Notes under the pieces: model-generated
Database searches by the model: none
Told to the model about the DNA's origin: nothing
What the model saw: only the letters and a program-made list of their open reading frames with translations
DNA from: Cliona cf. orientalis
Taxonomy: Eukaryota; Porifera; Demospongiae; Clionaida; Clionaidae
Assembly: GCA_963930775.1 (NCBI GenBank)
Contig: OZ005696.1
Coordinates: 4,154,001 to 4,218,000 of the forward strand
DNA length: 64,000 nucleotides
Direction of reading: 5' to 3'
Program-made: the position numbers and the translations under genes
In this document: piece by piece, positions 1 through 17,210 of the stretch
Position numbering within the stretch: the first letter of the stretch is position 1
Layout: each line of letters opens with the position of its first letter

Positions 1-2099
1 CTACGAACTCACACTGTGACAGATCATTACTACCTGTAAGTTATTTGAGTACTGCACTAACTAGTGAAGAGCTATAGTAAACTTTTCAGAATAATTTGGT
101 ACAAACTTGCCACTCCCCCCCAACCTGCTATATAGCTAATCTGCTGTGAGGCCCAGCCACCACCAACTCTGCCCACCACCCTGTCCATCTTGAAGTAACC
201 TTCCTTGGGTTACTAAAATAGTAATAGTATAGCCTATGTCTAGGAATATTGATACAAGTTACTCAGATCCTAGTGCATGCGCATATGAATGTGCTGCATT
301 GTTGATACAACGTAGAAAGGTCGACAAACCAAAAATGCGTGGCATCATGTGGCATCTTTTCCTGGCATGTGATTGGTTTATCTGTTATTGTTAGCATGAA
401 ATTGCCAGATTTTGAAGCATAGGGAACTGAGCGACTCATAAACATAACAAATCTATTAAAATCGTGAAAAACTGTCTTAGGTAGTCTCACGAGCCAGACC
501 TTTCATGTTCTCGTCAGCCTGACCTTCACATGCAAGGACTAGGTTTCAGTGTGCTTTGAATCGTTAGGTATAGTGACCCCACGAGTGTCACAAATAGTGT
601 GTTTATGCTAGCCATGCATATCAACAGTGCCTACTGAAGATCTGCTCATGCGCATACCACATGTAGATGAACGAATACTAGCCTCGTACCCAGGCCCAGA
701 AAGAGGAGAAAAGAGGGCCTGGTACCTATTGCACGCGCATGCACCAACTACCCCAAGAAAACCTGGGGTGCCGCGAACGACTGTACATTTTTTTCGCTCT
801 CCTCTTGCACCTAAGGTACAAAGTGATGTCGTATCGGTGTAGGCTTGTACCCTAGGCCACTGGAGGAGGGCGAAAAAGCATACAGTAGTTCGTGGCACCC
901 CAGGTTTTCTTGGGGTAGTTGGCGCATGCGCGTGCAATAGGTACCAGGCCCTTTCTCCTCCCCCTCAATCAAAGGGCCTGGGTACGAGGCTAAACAAATA
1001 CATGCTGATGCTGTTGCAGATCTCGTAAGCCGAGAACTTGCTTATCCAGACAGAGCTATTCCACGGTCTAAGAGTCGGTCCATCGTCAGGTTGAAGTAAA
1101 GAGCCGATACGAAATATGTAATCCACAACCTTAACTGCTATCAACACTGTGAAAAGGACATGCCTATTAATTTTTGGCTGGGAATAAATTACGTAGTGAT
1201 ATGCACAGGACAATTAAGTTACAAGTAAATGATTTCTTTTATCATCAATATGTTATACTATATCATGTATATGGTACATGTATGTCAAAGGTGCTCATAG
1301 TATCTCTTGAAGGGCTTATAGGGGGATCTATGACCTCGAAAATGAAGAATTATAAATGATAGGCTAGCTTATTGTTGTCACATGCTACATTTACAATGTG
1401 CTATTGCTGAGCTCCATAATATTATGGAGCCAATAGACTGATAGAGATGTTACCCATTGCAAAGTGTGAGGCGTATTATACATGTGCACCATAATAATTA
1501 TTATGATTGTAGGATGAGCTTTAGCTATTAATTAACTACTATTGGAAAACGGACCATTTGAGATATTTGTACGTAGTATGTAGAAAGAGAAATACTTCAT
1601 GTTGTTATCTTCCCTAAATGGTCCAGGTCGCGTAATAGACATATACTATGATACAGTACAGCCCCAATCTTTACCGTTACTGGATCTGAAATTATGTCAC
1701 TGAGTAATCATTGGCCATTGCCTAGCAACCAAAGCCTACTTACATGTTGATGGAAGCTAATGACGAAAGTGGTCATAGACTGGCACAATTATTGCAAGAT
1801 CTTTGACCATGCATCTCATCTCATACCCACCAATTATGATCCTACTCAAGACCCTAGCCTGTGGTGGTATCATTATTATTGTTATTAATTTTAGTCTCAT
1901 GCCTATAGACCCCTCCTTTTCTACAGCACTAGATATATTGCATTAGTTGGCTGTGGTGCAACACATCTAGCACTCTGCCGACCTGGCAATATTTGCACAC
2001 GTGATACTGCTACCGGATTGTGTAATTCAATTCAAAGCAGCAGCTAAAACGACATTCATGTATGCATGTATTCTATGTGACATGTACAGGCCTCTGATT
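1..2099. other. Upstream region of the TBC1D9-type gene, mostly repeats
   Basis: No coding exon is supported here. About 250-640 resembles, in degraded form, a dispersed repeat seen in good copies at 48698-49060 and 63163-63525 (shared phrases around gagcgactc and gctcatgcgca). A foldback element occupies 678-993. The interval 1000-2099 is AT-rich and lacks an open frame with splice signals. The proximal promoter of the downstream gene must lie near 1900-2099, but I see no clear core promoter motif. Confidence 0.5.
678..993. repeat. Foldback (MITE-like) element
   Basis: The left arm from about 681 to 800 and the right arm from about 868 to 991 are near-perfect reverse complements, with a loop of roughly 60 bases. 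Both outer ends read gcctcgtacccaggccc, the right one on the minus strand. Open frames inside it on both strands are products of this symmetry. A mini-version of the same end-to-end palindrome lies at about 22051-22092, and single ends recur near 15183 and 51948. Confidence 0.8.
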
Positions 2100-5000
2100 A
2101 TGGTGTGGGTGAAGCCACAGGAGATCCTTCTTAACAATGCCATCTTGTGGTGAGTTGCTTCAGCTCAGTTTTTTTTAAGGAGATACATGTCTATTATTGA
2201 TATTAATCTCTTAGGGTGACAGAATGTAGTAATTCATTCTTTTGTCTCCAAAAGAGGCGTGGTCAGGGAGATGGGCGTGGCTTTGCTGCGAAAGTTATTG
2301 GTACACTGGATAATATCCGTGACACTCGGCCATCCCCTTTTCGCATCCTGCTACAAACGGTAAACATTATTTGGACCCCCAAGTTGGGAAGAGTGGCAAG
2401 AGATAATTGTTTTGTCCGTCAGTATTCATTTTATGATGCATTCAGTGTATTGTTACGGTCCTAGTGAAACATTTAATGACGTATACCATAAAGATGGAAT
2501 ATTGTTATTGGTGGTAATTAATTATGGTAGTTATAGGCCCAAAATCACTATTGGTGGATTTAAATTGTCAGTTTAGTACGGGATTTGTATATACTGAGAT
2601 TTCAATTTGGCACTGCCTAATTCCGCCAAAATATTCGGCTACGTGCAATACATGAGACCTTCGAATTCCATAGCAAAATATCTTACTCTGTACTAGTCTC
2701 TTATCTTATGCTTCCCATATGAAAAATCAGAAATTTTGGGAAGGCCTGGGCGCGAGGCTAAGTCTGAAGGTGAAATTAGTGATTTTGTTGGTAATATGAC
2801 TTCAACTTTCTTTGCACACACAACTCTTCCTTCGATTTTCTTTTGTTTAGAGTGGCTCTGACTTTAGCTATATAGTGGCCATTGCACAAACACTGGAGGA
2901 AATTACAACTGATTGGAAATGGCTTGAAGAAATCCTCGTACCAACACTAGGTATTTACATGGCCTAGCTTGGTTTCCAGCCACTACTTGTTGTATTCGTG
3001 TTCTGCTAGAGACATTCGATGAGCCAGTGCAGGCAATGGATTTTGCTCAGGCAAAGATTCACAGCTTAGTGATGTTGGCGACCAGTGAAGCACCATCATC
3101 GGAAGGTGCCAGCCAGCCAGATGACCCAGAGAGGATGAAATTTAAGGAGGTGGAGTCAACCTTCATGAGAAGGTTTAGCATGCCACAGGAGGAGAAACTC
3201 GTTAACTGTAAGTGGTCATCCAATGCTTAATTTAATCAGTGTGTAAGCGTCCTACTATCTGTTTCCGATGGTAGACTATGGTTGCAGTTACTGGAGAAGT
3301 GCCCTCCCTCGCCAAGGATGGCTCTACCTTTCTGTTAATCATCTCTGTTTTTATTCATATTTTATGGGAGCAGAGACAGTAATAATTCTGCGGTGGAGCA
3401 GTATTACAGTAAGTAGTTAACACATACATGTACTTCTATAGAGATACATACTGGTTTATGCTATGGCTTGGAATTAATTACTTATGTGTATATTATATGC
3501 ACTGCACTCTGGCAATTTACACTAGTGCTTGTCAGTGATATCAAGAGTAAATAATATAATTGATCTGCTTTGATCTACATAGACCTAATAATTGGTTCTA
3601 CATATAGGTAGCAAGCACTTCACAGTAAGACCTCCTTGGTGAATATCAGCATTAATAGAATCTGAATCCAATTGCTGGAGACTATATTGTGTATACTATA
3701 CTACAAGCAGGGAGGCTCACTTTGCTCGCACCCTGCTGTACCCAATTCATTTTTTCGTCATGTACATGTAGCTATGTTCCTGTGTGCTAGATATAGAGGG
3801 TTGTCAATGGCTATGAAGGGGCATGCAAATCTTGCAGCTAGGAAGATAATGGTGTGGCAAAGGAGAGTGTATAGAGCCTTGATCATGTGATGGCACACAT
3901 ATGACATATGTGTAGCACTGTAGCATTGTGGCGCATGCTCATTTGCAACATTCTATTCAAGCGTGTAACTCCACTGGCCATGAAACTCATTAGTTTGCTC
4001 ACCAGCTCTCCAACTGGACATGTGAAGTAAGACGCCAGAAACAGAATCCACTACTCCTGTGACGATGATCCTCGATAGTATCTTATCTTGAATCAAACTG
4101 CTTAGTTATCTGCACAATGCTGCCCGTTTTTCCAGATGTGATTTCATAAACTATCGATCCACATGCATGCATGTACGCTGATTCAATTTCTGTTTACAGA
4201 AACTGAGCACTGAGTCATCAAGATTGACTGAGGGTATTGTTGTCTGCTCAGCAGAAAAAGAATATCATTTCTCCATGTTTGTGAACTGGAGAGAGACATT
4301 TGAACTCATGGAACAACTTTCCAAGATTGCAATAAAAGAGTGAGAGAAAAATCATTGGACTTGTTGCTTATATACACACGTTTATTTGTATCTTGATAGA
4401 GTGCTATTAGGTAGTGTGAAGGATGATCACCGATCCTTACTGGAGGACTTAAGAGCTGCATCTTCTACTCGGACACCTCTTAATAAGGTATTGGATGCCC
4501 ACAAATTAACAGAGCATTACAGGTAAGAACTATTATGTGCGGGTGTTAATTATAGCGTTATAAATGAAATATTGTGTGTACCACGCAGAGCACGATTTCG
4601 TTTAGCACCATATGAAACACTTGATGGATACTGTGAGTGTACAATGTGGAATCCTGCCTCTAAGTCACCAATCTTGGGGAAACTCTATTGTTCTCCTTAC
4701 TACGTTTGCTTTGCTAGCAAGGTAATGAGCAGTCAGTCTGATACAAGTCTGCGTGACCTGCCTTTTCTGCATTGATCAGATTGCAGACATAGTGTGGGCG
4801 GTTGTTCCTCTGCGAGACGTGGCAGCAGTAGAGAAACTCAACCAGCCTGAGACACTACCTAATGGACTACTCATCTCCACCAAGTCCAAGAGCAATACTA
4901 TCATCTTTGCTAACCTGGACGACAGGGAACAGACGTACAACACCATTACTTCTTTCATTGCCCATCTCCCCACTCCCAAACCGTAAGCATGCCACAGCAT

Positions 5001-8000
5001 GTACTTGGGTTATCGAAATTCCATTGTTATAATCTCTAAATCTGCACTTGTACAGTCCATCATCAGCAGAGACATTTGAATTAACTGGTGCTTTCCTCGG
5101 TGATCAAGATACTCCCCTGTCACCTCACCATGACACCAGGGAGAAGGTCAAAGAGAATGTATGGGAAATGCACTTTACTGAGAATGGAAGGTAGTCCTAC
5201 AATATACCTGCATGTACACGGTGATGATCATAGCACGATGCAATGCTTCCTTACAGAGGTGTTGCTATGTATCGTGTTCGAGATTTGCTTGACTTGGCCA
5301 TGAAAGGTATACCTGAAAAATACCGAACAGAAATATGGATGGTTTACTCTGGTGCCCAAGATCGACTTGAGGCCAATCCCGGATTGTATGCCAAACTGGT
5401 CAAGGATTCAGTGCTAATGGATTGTCTGGCATTTGAAGAGATTGAGAGAGATCTCCATCGCTCTCTACCTGAACACCCAGCTTACCAATGTGACAGAGGC
5501 ATTGACTCTTTAAGAAGAGTCCTCAGAGCATATGCACTAAGCAATCCCATTATTGGTATGAATAGCAAGGTTGTCTTCACCATGAATCCTACTGTAGTTT
5601 TTTTGTCCTTCAGGCTATTGTCAGGCGATGAATATTGTTACATCAGTGATATTATTGCATGCTAATGAAGAGCAAGCTTTCTGGCTGCTAACTAGCCTCT
5701 GTGAGGTGCTACTTCCAGAATACTACAACACTCGGGTTGTTGGAGCTCAGATTGACCAAGGTGAACTATCTACGGCCATAATGATTATTATAATGCAAGT
5801 CTGCTAGGAGTTTCTGAATGCTATTGTTTATGGAAAATAGTACCAATATTGCATATATGACTGGGGTTAGGCGGGTATACAGGAAGTGACTAGTCTCGCT
5901 AGCCAGACCATATCTTATCTCCCATTTCCACTGGTCTGGAAACTGTGGCTGGAGATATGTGACAATTGCGTCAGTTTACATGGCACAAGTAGAATCAATC
6001 ACCACAAGACAATTTTTAACTGCGAATAATTATGAGCGTTTCGTACATTTGCAATGCAAACATTATAAGTGTGAAATCGACCATTGCATTCATAATTTGA
6101 CCGGAGTTGACAAGAACGCAATCGTTAAACCATACAATTTCAGTATTTGAACTAATCGAGAGAAAGAAAATTAATGGTTGCCATACAATACATGTACAAG
6201 TGGTTGTGGCCTGTCTTTGTGATCAAGGTACATAATAATCATGCCCTCTAGTAGACAAATGATTATAATAATCACAAAACTGGCCATAGCTACCAGACTC
6301 TCAGTCTGGCCAGCACTAGCAAGACCATGCACCTGCTCACTGGACTAGACCCAGTATGTGTAGTGACATAATAATATTATGGCAATGTTGTTACTGTATA
6401 CGTGGAAATTTTCACCAAATAAGAACAGCTGGCAAAATTGGCAAAAATTTTTCTCCTAGTAAAAATTTCCATGTATAGTATTATGGTAATATTATGTAAA
6501 TTCTTTTATAGTTGTGTTTGAACGTCTGACTGAAAAACATCTCACGGAATTATATGATAAATTGAAGAATAAACTTCAAATACTGGCCATGATCTCACTT
6601 AGCTGGTTTCTTACCTTATTCTTGACTGTGATGGACAGTGCCGTTGCTGTTAATATCATGGACTGCTTCTTCATTGATGGTGCCAAGGTACACACTGCTA
6701 GCGATCAGTGGTAGATATGACTAGACTATGCTATGCTGTAGGTTTTATTCCAAGTAGCACTGATGGTACTCAAGTTTGTCGAGGCAAAGGTGCTAGTCAG
6801 CGGTGATGAAGCTGAAGCAATAGCAACATTAAATGATTTCTTCTCTAGGTACAGCTATAATACAATTTTGACCGCTGGGAATATCTTATATTGGTAGTTC
6901 ACCTGTACAAGCATTAGTACAAGACATTGCTACGTTAGACCAAAGCTCATAATTATATTGATGTTCTTATTTGTAGTATTGGTAAAAAGTCCGTTCAAGA
7001 GAATAAAGTACTTGATGAGGAACATGTTAAAGTGAGATGTAAATCTTTGTGAACTGCTTGCCACTAATACCTGTGTCTGTTCATTTCAGAATTCTACGTT
7101 AGTCACTATTTCAGACCTCATCAAGCAGTCCTATGAGACATATGGGTTTATAACAAATGAAACGATTGAAAAAATGAGGAATGCTGCCCGACTTGAAGTG
7201 GGCCAGAGTCTTGTAGAATCTAGCAAGAGATCAATTTTGAGGGCCACCATGGAGAGTGCAAAGTTCACCAGGAAAGAACTGGAAGTGCTATACAAGTGGT
7301 TTGAGGTTAATAAATTGTATCTTGATGTCTTGGTTGGTAATTAATGAGACCTGTCATCTTACTGCTACAGGAAGGGCATCGACAAGCTGTTTATTGGGGT
7401 AAAGGGTGCACATTTCAGAAGGGGCTTCTATCTCAGACAAAGCAAGAACCAACAATTGATGTGGAAAGATTCACAATGCTCTTCCGTTATCTTTCTCCAT
7501 GGGACTTTGGAGAGCACTCAAAATCTATTGCTGCAAGGGCATTCAAGGTAAATTAAGCAGCTATGACGTATATTATATAGCTTAAGTTACCACTGGATAA
7601 AAATTTAACCAAGCCCTAGCATTTCAGAAATATGAATTTTTGCCAAAGCAGTTAATTATTATTATAGGTCACCACATCTTCTATGTAATCATTAACACAG
7701 GACAAAAAATTCGAATTAAATTTTGCCGATGTGAATTGATGAAAATATTCTCCTGGCAAACATTTCTGTATGCATGGTATTTTGAATATCTTTATGCAGC
7801 TTATGGATATCACTGAGTCTCACCAGATGAACTTCCATAGTTTTGTTCTTTTGTTTGGGTTGATGAGCAAAGCCACTCTTCAAGAGAGACTAAAACTACT
7901 CTACATTCTACACCGGAATCAGTTGCTAGATTCAAGGAGCACTAGCAGACACAATTTGGATAGCAGTGAAAGTAGTAAGTACATATTACAAATACATGTA

Positions 8001-9562
8001 GCTAGTTGTTTGCCCAGACCCTCCTACAAATTGTGGATCCGGGAATGATAATGCACATACAGTGTAATACTGTACATAGTCTTAACAAACTGTCATTATT
8101 ATAGACCTAGACTTCAAGAAAGAAGAAAATAGGGATGTTGCAGAAACCGAAAGCACACAATCCCAAAGTGCCGCTATCTCGGAAGGCAGCTCTTCTCCAG
8201 GTATACTTAGTGTATGTAGTGGAAGCTCTAAGACGGACACCATTGGGACCAAAGATTTTGTCCTTCATAATGAGGTCCTTAACTAATTAGGGAATAATAA
8301 GTATGCTTGTATACAGAAGCATGTACACAGGAATTATTGAACTAGTACTGTGGAACAATCGATACCTAACAGATCCCTCAATGATGGATACGTGAGATAA
8401 TACAGACATTTTATGAATACAGACATTTTATGAATGTCCAGATCATATATCCATAGACCTCAAACCCCTCAACAGCGGACACCTTGCTATAGATGCCTAT
8501 TTTGGTCCTACTTAGTGAAATAGCAAACAACTTAGCACAATGGACAGTAACCATTGATATTGGTAAGTATCAGCAACTTGTCCATAGTCATAATTGGCTA
8601 TGATTGTGAGAGGGCCATGGATTGGTCAACCACTTAACTTACTTATAACAGGAATCAATCATGTACACTCATATCATGCCAATTCATAGTGGATGTGGTG
8701 TCATTTTTATGATTACCAAAATACACAGGGCCAGAACACTCATCATAGGTCTAAGGTGGGACAAAATTTATTTCCTCTCTTTATGTACCAGTCCTTTCAT
8801 AATAATAGTAGAGATATCCACCCCAAATGATATCTCCAGTGTGTGCTCTCAACATTCATTGCAGTGTTGTAATCTCCTATATTGATATTCAGATTCAACT
8901 GAGGAGACACTTAGTGATCGTCTGAAGAAACTATCTCCTTTTGATGCACAGTACATCCCTCCTCCAATCAACCAGGTTGGTATTAAGAGATCACTTGTGA
9001 TGACATGGCTATCCATGGCACTGTACTTCCTTTCCAGCTGGAGTATGTTCAGTTGTGCAAGACTCTGTACACGTTGCTTCAAGATTCTGCAGAAGAACAA
9101 GAGCTCCTGCAGGCAATGGGTAGAGTAGCCAATACCCTGTTAAAGACAGGAGAAGATAATGTAAATGATACGGAATCCCAAGAAGTATTATCACAAGCTG
9201 CAGAAAATACACAGACTACCAACAATAGTGGTGAAGTTTCTCCTGGTATCCAACAGACACCTCCACCAGCAGAACAGTGCTCTCCTGTTAGCAGAGACTG
9301 TAGTGAGACACACGAGGATACTGCAACAAGTCAGCTCACACAAAAGTCGGATGAAGGTACAACTGCCTTTGATATCGCTGTGGCAAATGCAGCAGAACTT
9401 GAGGCGAAATGGTTTCTAACTTTTGAACAATTTGTAGCTGGTGTTCAGCAGGAACCAGATCTATGCCAGTTTTTTGCTGAACAGAATGTTATTGACCTTT
9501 CAGGTTCCAGTGTAGATCCCATATTAAGCCAATACACGAGAACTATACTTAGACAAACATAG
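2100..9562 (+). CDS. TBC1D9: TBC1D9/TBC1D9B-type Rab GTPase-activating protein (21 exons)
   Basis: Exons: 2100-2149, 2215-2359, 2851-2950, 3010-3207, 3275-3408, 4200-4339, 4400-4522, 4589-4721, 4780-4982, 5056-5190, 5257-5555, 5614-5760, 6512-6687, 6742-6848, 6977-7031, 7090-7305, 7371-7547, 7800-7974, 8105-8200, 8893-8975, 9038-9562. They sum to 3417 bases, one frame of 1138 residues; from memory human paralogues are about 1250. The start MVWVKPQE matches the family N-terminus. Two GRAM domains come first (about residues 130-280 and 340-410), then the Rab-GAP TBC domain. Both catalytic fingers are visible: the arginine in [14 protein letters not shown] and the glutamine in [10 protein letters not shown] degenerate EF-hand region and an acidic, Ser/Thr-rich tail follow. 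The family stimulates GTP hydrolysis by Rab proteins in membrane traffic; the Rab target cannot be inferred. Introns are mostly 54-67 bases; longer ones carry repeats. Confidence 0.94.
2525..2675. repeat. Decayed copy of MITE family A, in intron 2 of the TBC1D9-type gene
   Basis: Blocks ggcccaaaatcactatt, tagtacggga, ccgccaaaatatt and ggctacg occur in the same order as in the intact family A copies at 24947-25145 and 26959-27180. The left inverted end is missing. Confidence 0.6.
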
Positions 9563-10976
9563 GAAACTCAATAATAATTATTACACTATTATTTTTACTA
9601 CAGTGGTGTACATAATAATAGTATTAATATTAATATTATCACTTTGAATATAACATCAGTAGATATGTGTATAATATTATACCTACATGTACACCAAGGG
9701 TGCAAAAACTTTATTTTGTGTTGGAGATCCGCAAAAATACTCTGCATACACATAATATTATGGAGAATTGGTATTTAATTTCCCATAATGTCATTTATCA
9801 GTATAAAAATCTGTGCTATTAGCAGTACCTTGCTCGGAATGTAAGCAGGTTCATGCTTCATGCTGTAGTGGAGTAGTACAAAGTACTCTTGAAAGCTGGT
9901 ATTGAAGTAAACCAGGAAATTCAAAAAGAGGGCCCAACAAAGATATCGATGATCTTCAGAGATTCTGCATTACCATAATTATTACAGCAGGAAACATTTG
10001 AGGGACAAAGCTTTTGCATATCAGTAGGAAGAGAGAATTCTGTGAACACTACTTTTGCAGAATGCTAAATCAATCGAATATATTATAGGTGGGTGGGGCA
10101 TGCCCAAATTTTGTGGAGAAAACTTTCACGGGCTCTGAAACCGTGAAATTTGTGAACATTTGGGTTTGGGTTTAAGTGGGCTGAAATTAATAGTACTTAG
10201 CTGTGGCTATAATTCAAATAGATATGGTACATGTGCACACGGAATCATAGATCATATAGACTACGTAACCGTTACGTAGTCTATATGATCTATGACGGAA
10301 TGGAGTAACATTTTCTCCCTCAAAACAAATTGTGGTGAGCATAAAATAGGCACTTTGGAACAGCAGAATCTGATAGACTAGCTTTTGTGATAGACTTGGT
10401 GTAAAAACCACAAGGATCCAATTATTGCATTCTGCTAGCACTGCGGCAACTTGTGCTTCCAGACCCCTCCGTGTGCACATGTACCATATCTATTTGAATT
10501 ATAGCCACGGTTTCAGCTCCGTTTGAGTGCAGCTACTATTTAAGGGTGGCTCTTATTATTACTTTGGACAAATGCGCACGCAAAAATTATTATGTCAGCT
10601 GATGATATATACTGGATTGCACACCATCACAAACTTGAACTCATTGACCATCCCTTGAAAGCAGCCTATATTGAAGGTTGGCATTATTCACTAGTTGAAA
10701 GCAGCATAAGAAGTGAACCTCCTCGAAATGACCGGGATTAACGAGGAGTTCCCCCTGGGAAATAGCCAAAATTAACCAGGGGAAGTACATGAACGTCCAG
10801 GTATGTTGCTGGAGCCTGCTCCCTGTCCACACCACCCCAATTCCCCCCCCCCCCCCCCAAACCATCCCTTCGTGGATCCATAAAGCCAGAGCTTGATAGA
10901 ACAGAAAGACACTGCCATCATAATAGTATGACATACACTTTGAAATGAAGAGAAGAAAAAAATTTTTAGAGTCAAA
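9563..10976. other. Tail-to-tail intergenic region between TBC1D9-type gene and WDR5
   Basis: This region holds both 3' flanks. No coding exon is supported. It contains a palindromic element at 10203-10510 and a C16 homopolymer at 10843-10858. AT-rich sequence just after 9562 probably belongs to the 3' UTR of the plus-strand gene. I do not see an unambiguous AATAAA close to either stop codon. Confidence 0.6.
10203..10510. repeat. Inverted-repeat element with an internal near-perfect hairpin
   Basis: The outer arms (about 10203-10243 and 10470-10509) are reverse complements containing ctataattcaaatagatat. Just inside the left arm, 10245-10295 is a second palindrome with 25-base arms and a single unpaired centre base at 10270. 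This is the structure of a non-autonomous DNA transposon with a subterminal hairpin. Confidence 0.8.
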
Positions 10977-16562
<5,586 letters not shown>

Positions 16563-16758
16563 CACCTCGAACCACAGCATAACCTGTTAGGTAAAGGTCG
16601 TCAAAATAGTGTCATGTATTGGAAACAATTATGAGCATCACAGTTGGCAATAAAAAGGTGAAAAATTTTTAACATGAAAGGATGATAGAAGGGATTAGAG
16701 CTGCACAAGACGATTAAAAAGCATGTTAGTTGATGAACTTGAACGTATCTATACTATT

Positions 16759-17173
16759 CTAGCTTCTTGATCTTGCACCTGGTGAGTCTGAACATTTAGG
16801 ACAGAAATAGGTATCTGGAACATGATCTTTTTTAATCTTTGCACAGTATAAATGCACCCATGTTTGACACTTTGAGCATTCAATCATCGGTCGTCCAGCA
16901 AATGGTCGACGACAGAAGCAGGTCACCAAGTTCCAAGAATCATCATCTGAAAAAAAACAATAGCAAGAATAGGATATTAGTAAGCACAAATTATTACAAT
17001 GTCACGCACACATGCTACTATGAATGAAAAAACATAGTAACAAATGTAACCAGGGGCAAATCCAGGTTCTTCAAAAGAAGTACTACTAACCTGTGCTGCT
17101 GTATGATGTTATACCATCTCCTATACTATAGAGGATCAAGTGGAGGTGGACTGCTGGACCCCAGAGTGGCTGG

Positions 17174-17210
<37 letters not shown>

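Noticed and set aside
608-937. 109- and 71-residue open frames on opposite strands
   Set aside because: They lie in the two arms of the foldback element at 678-993 and mirror each other; no splice or homology support.
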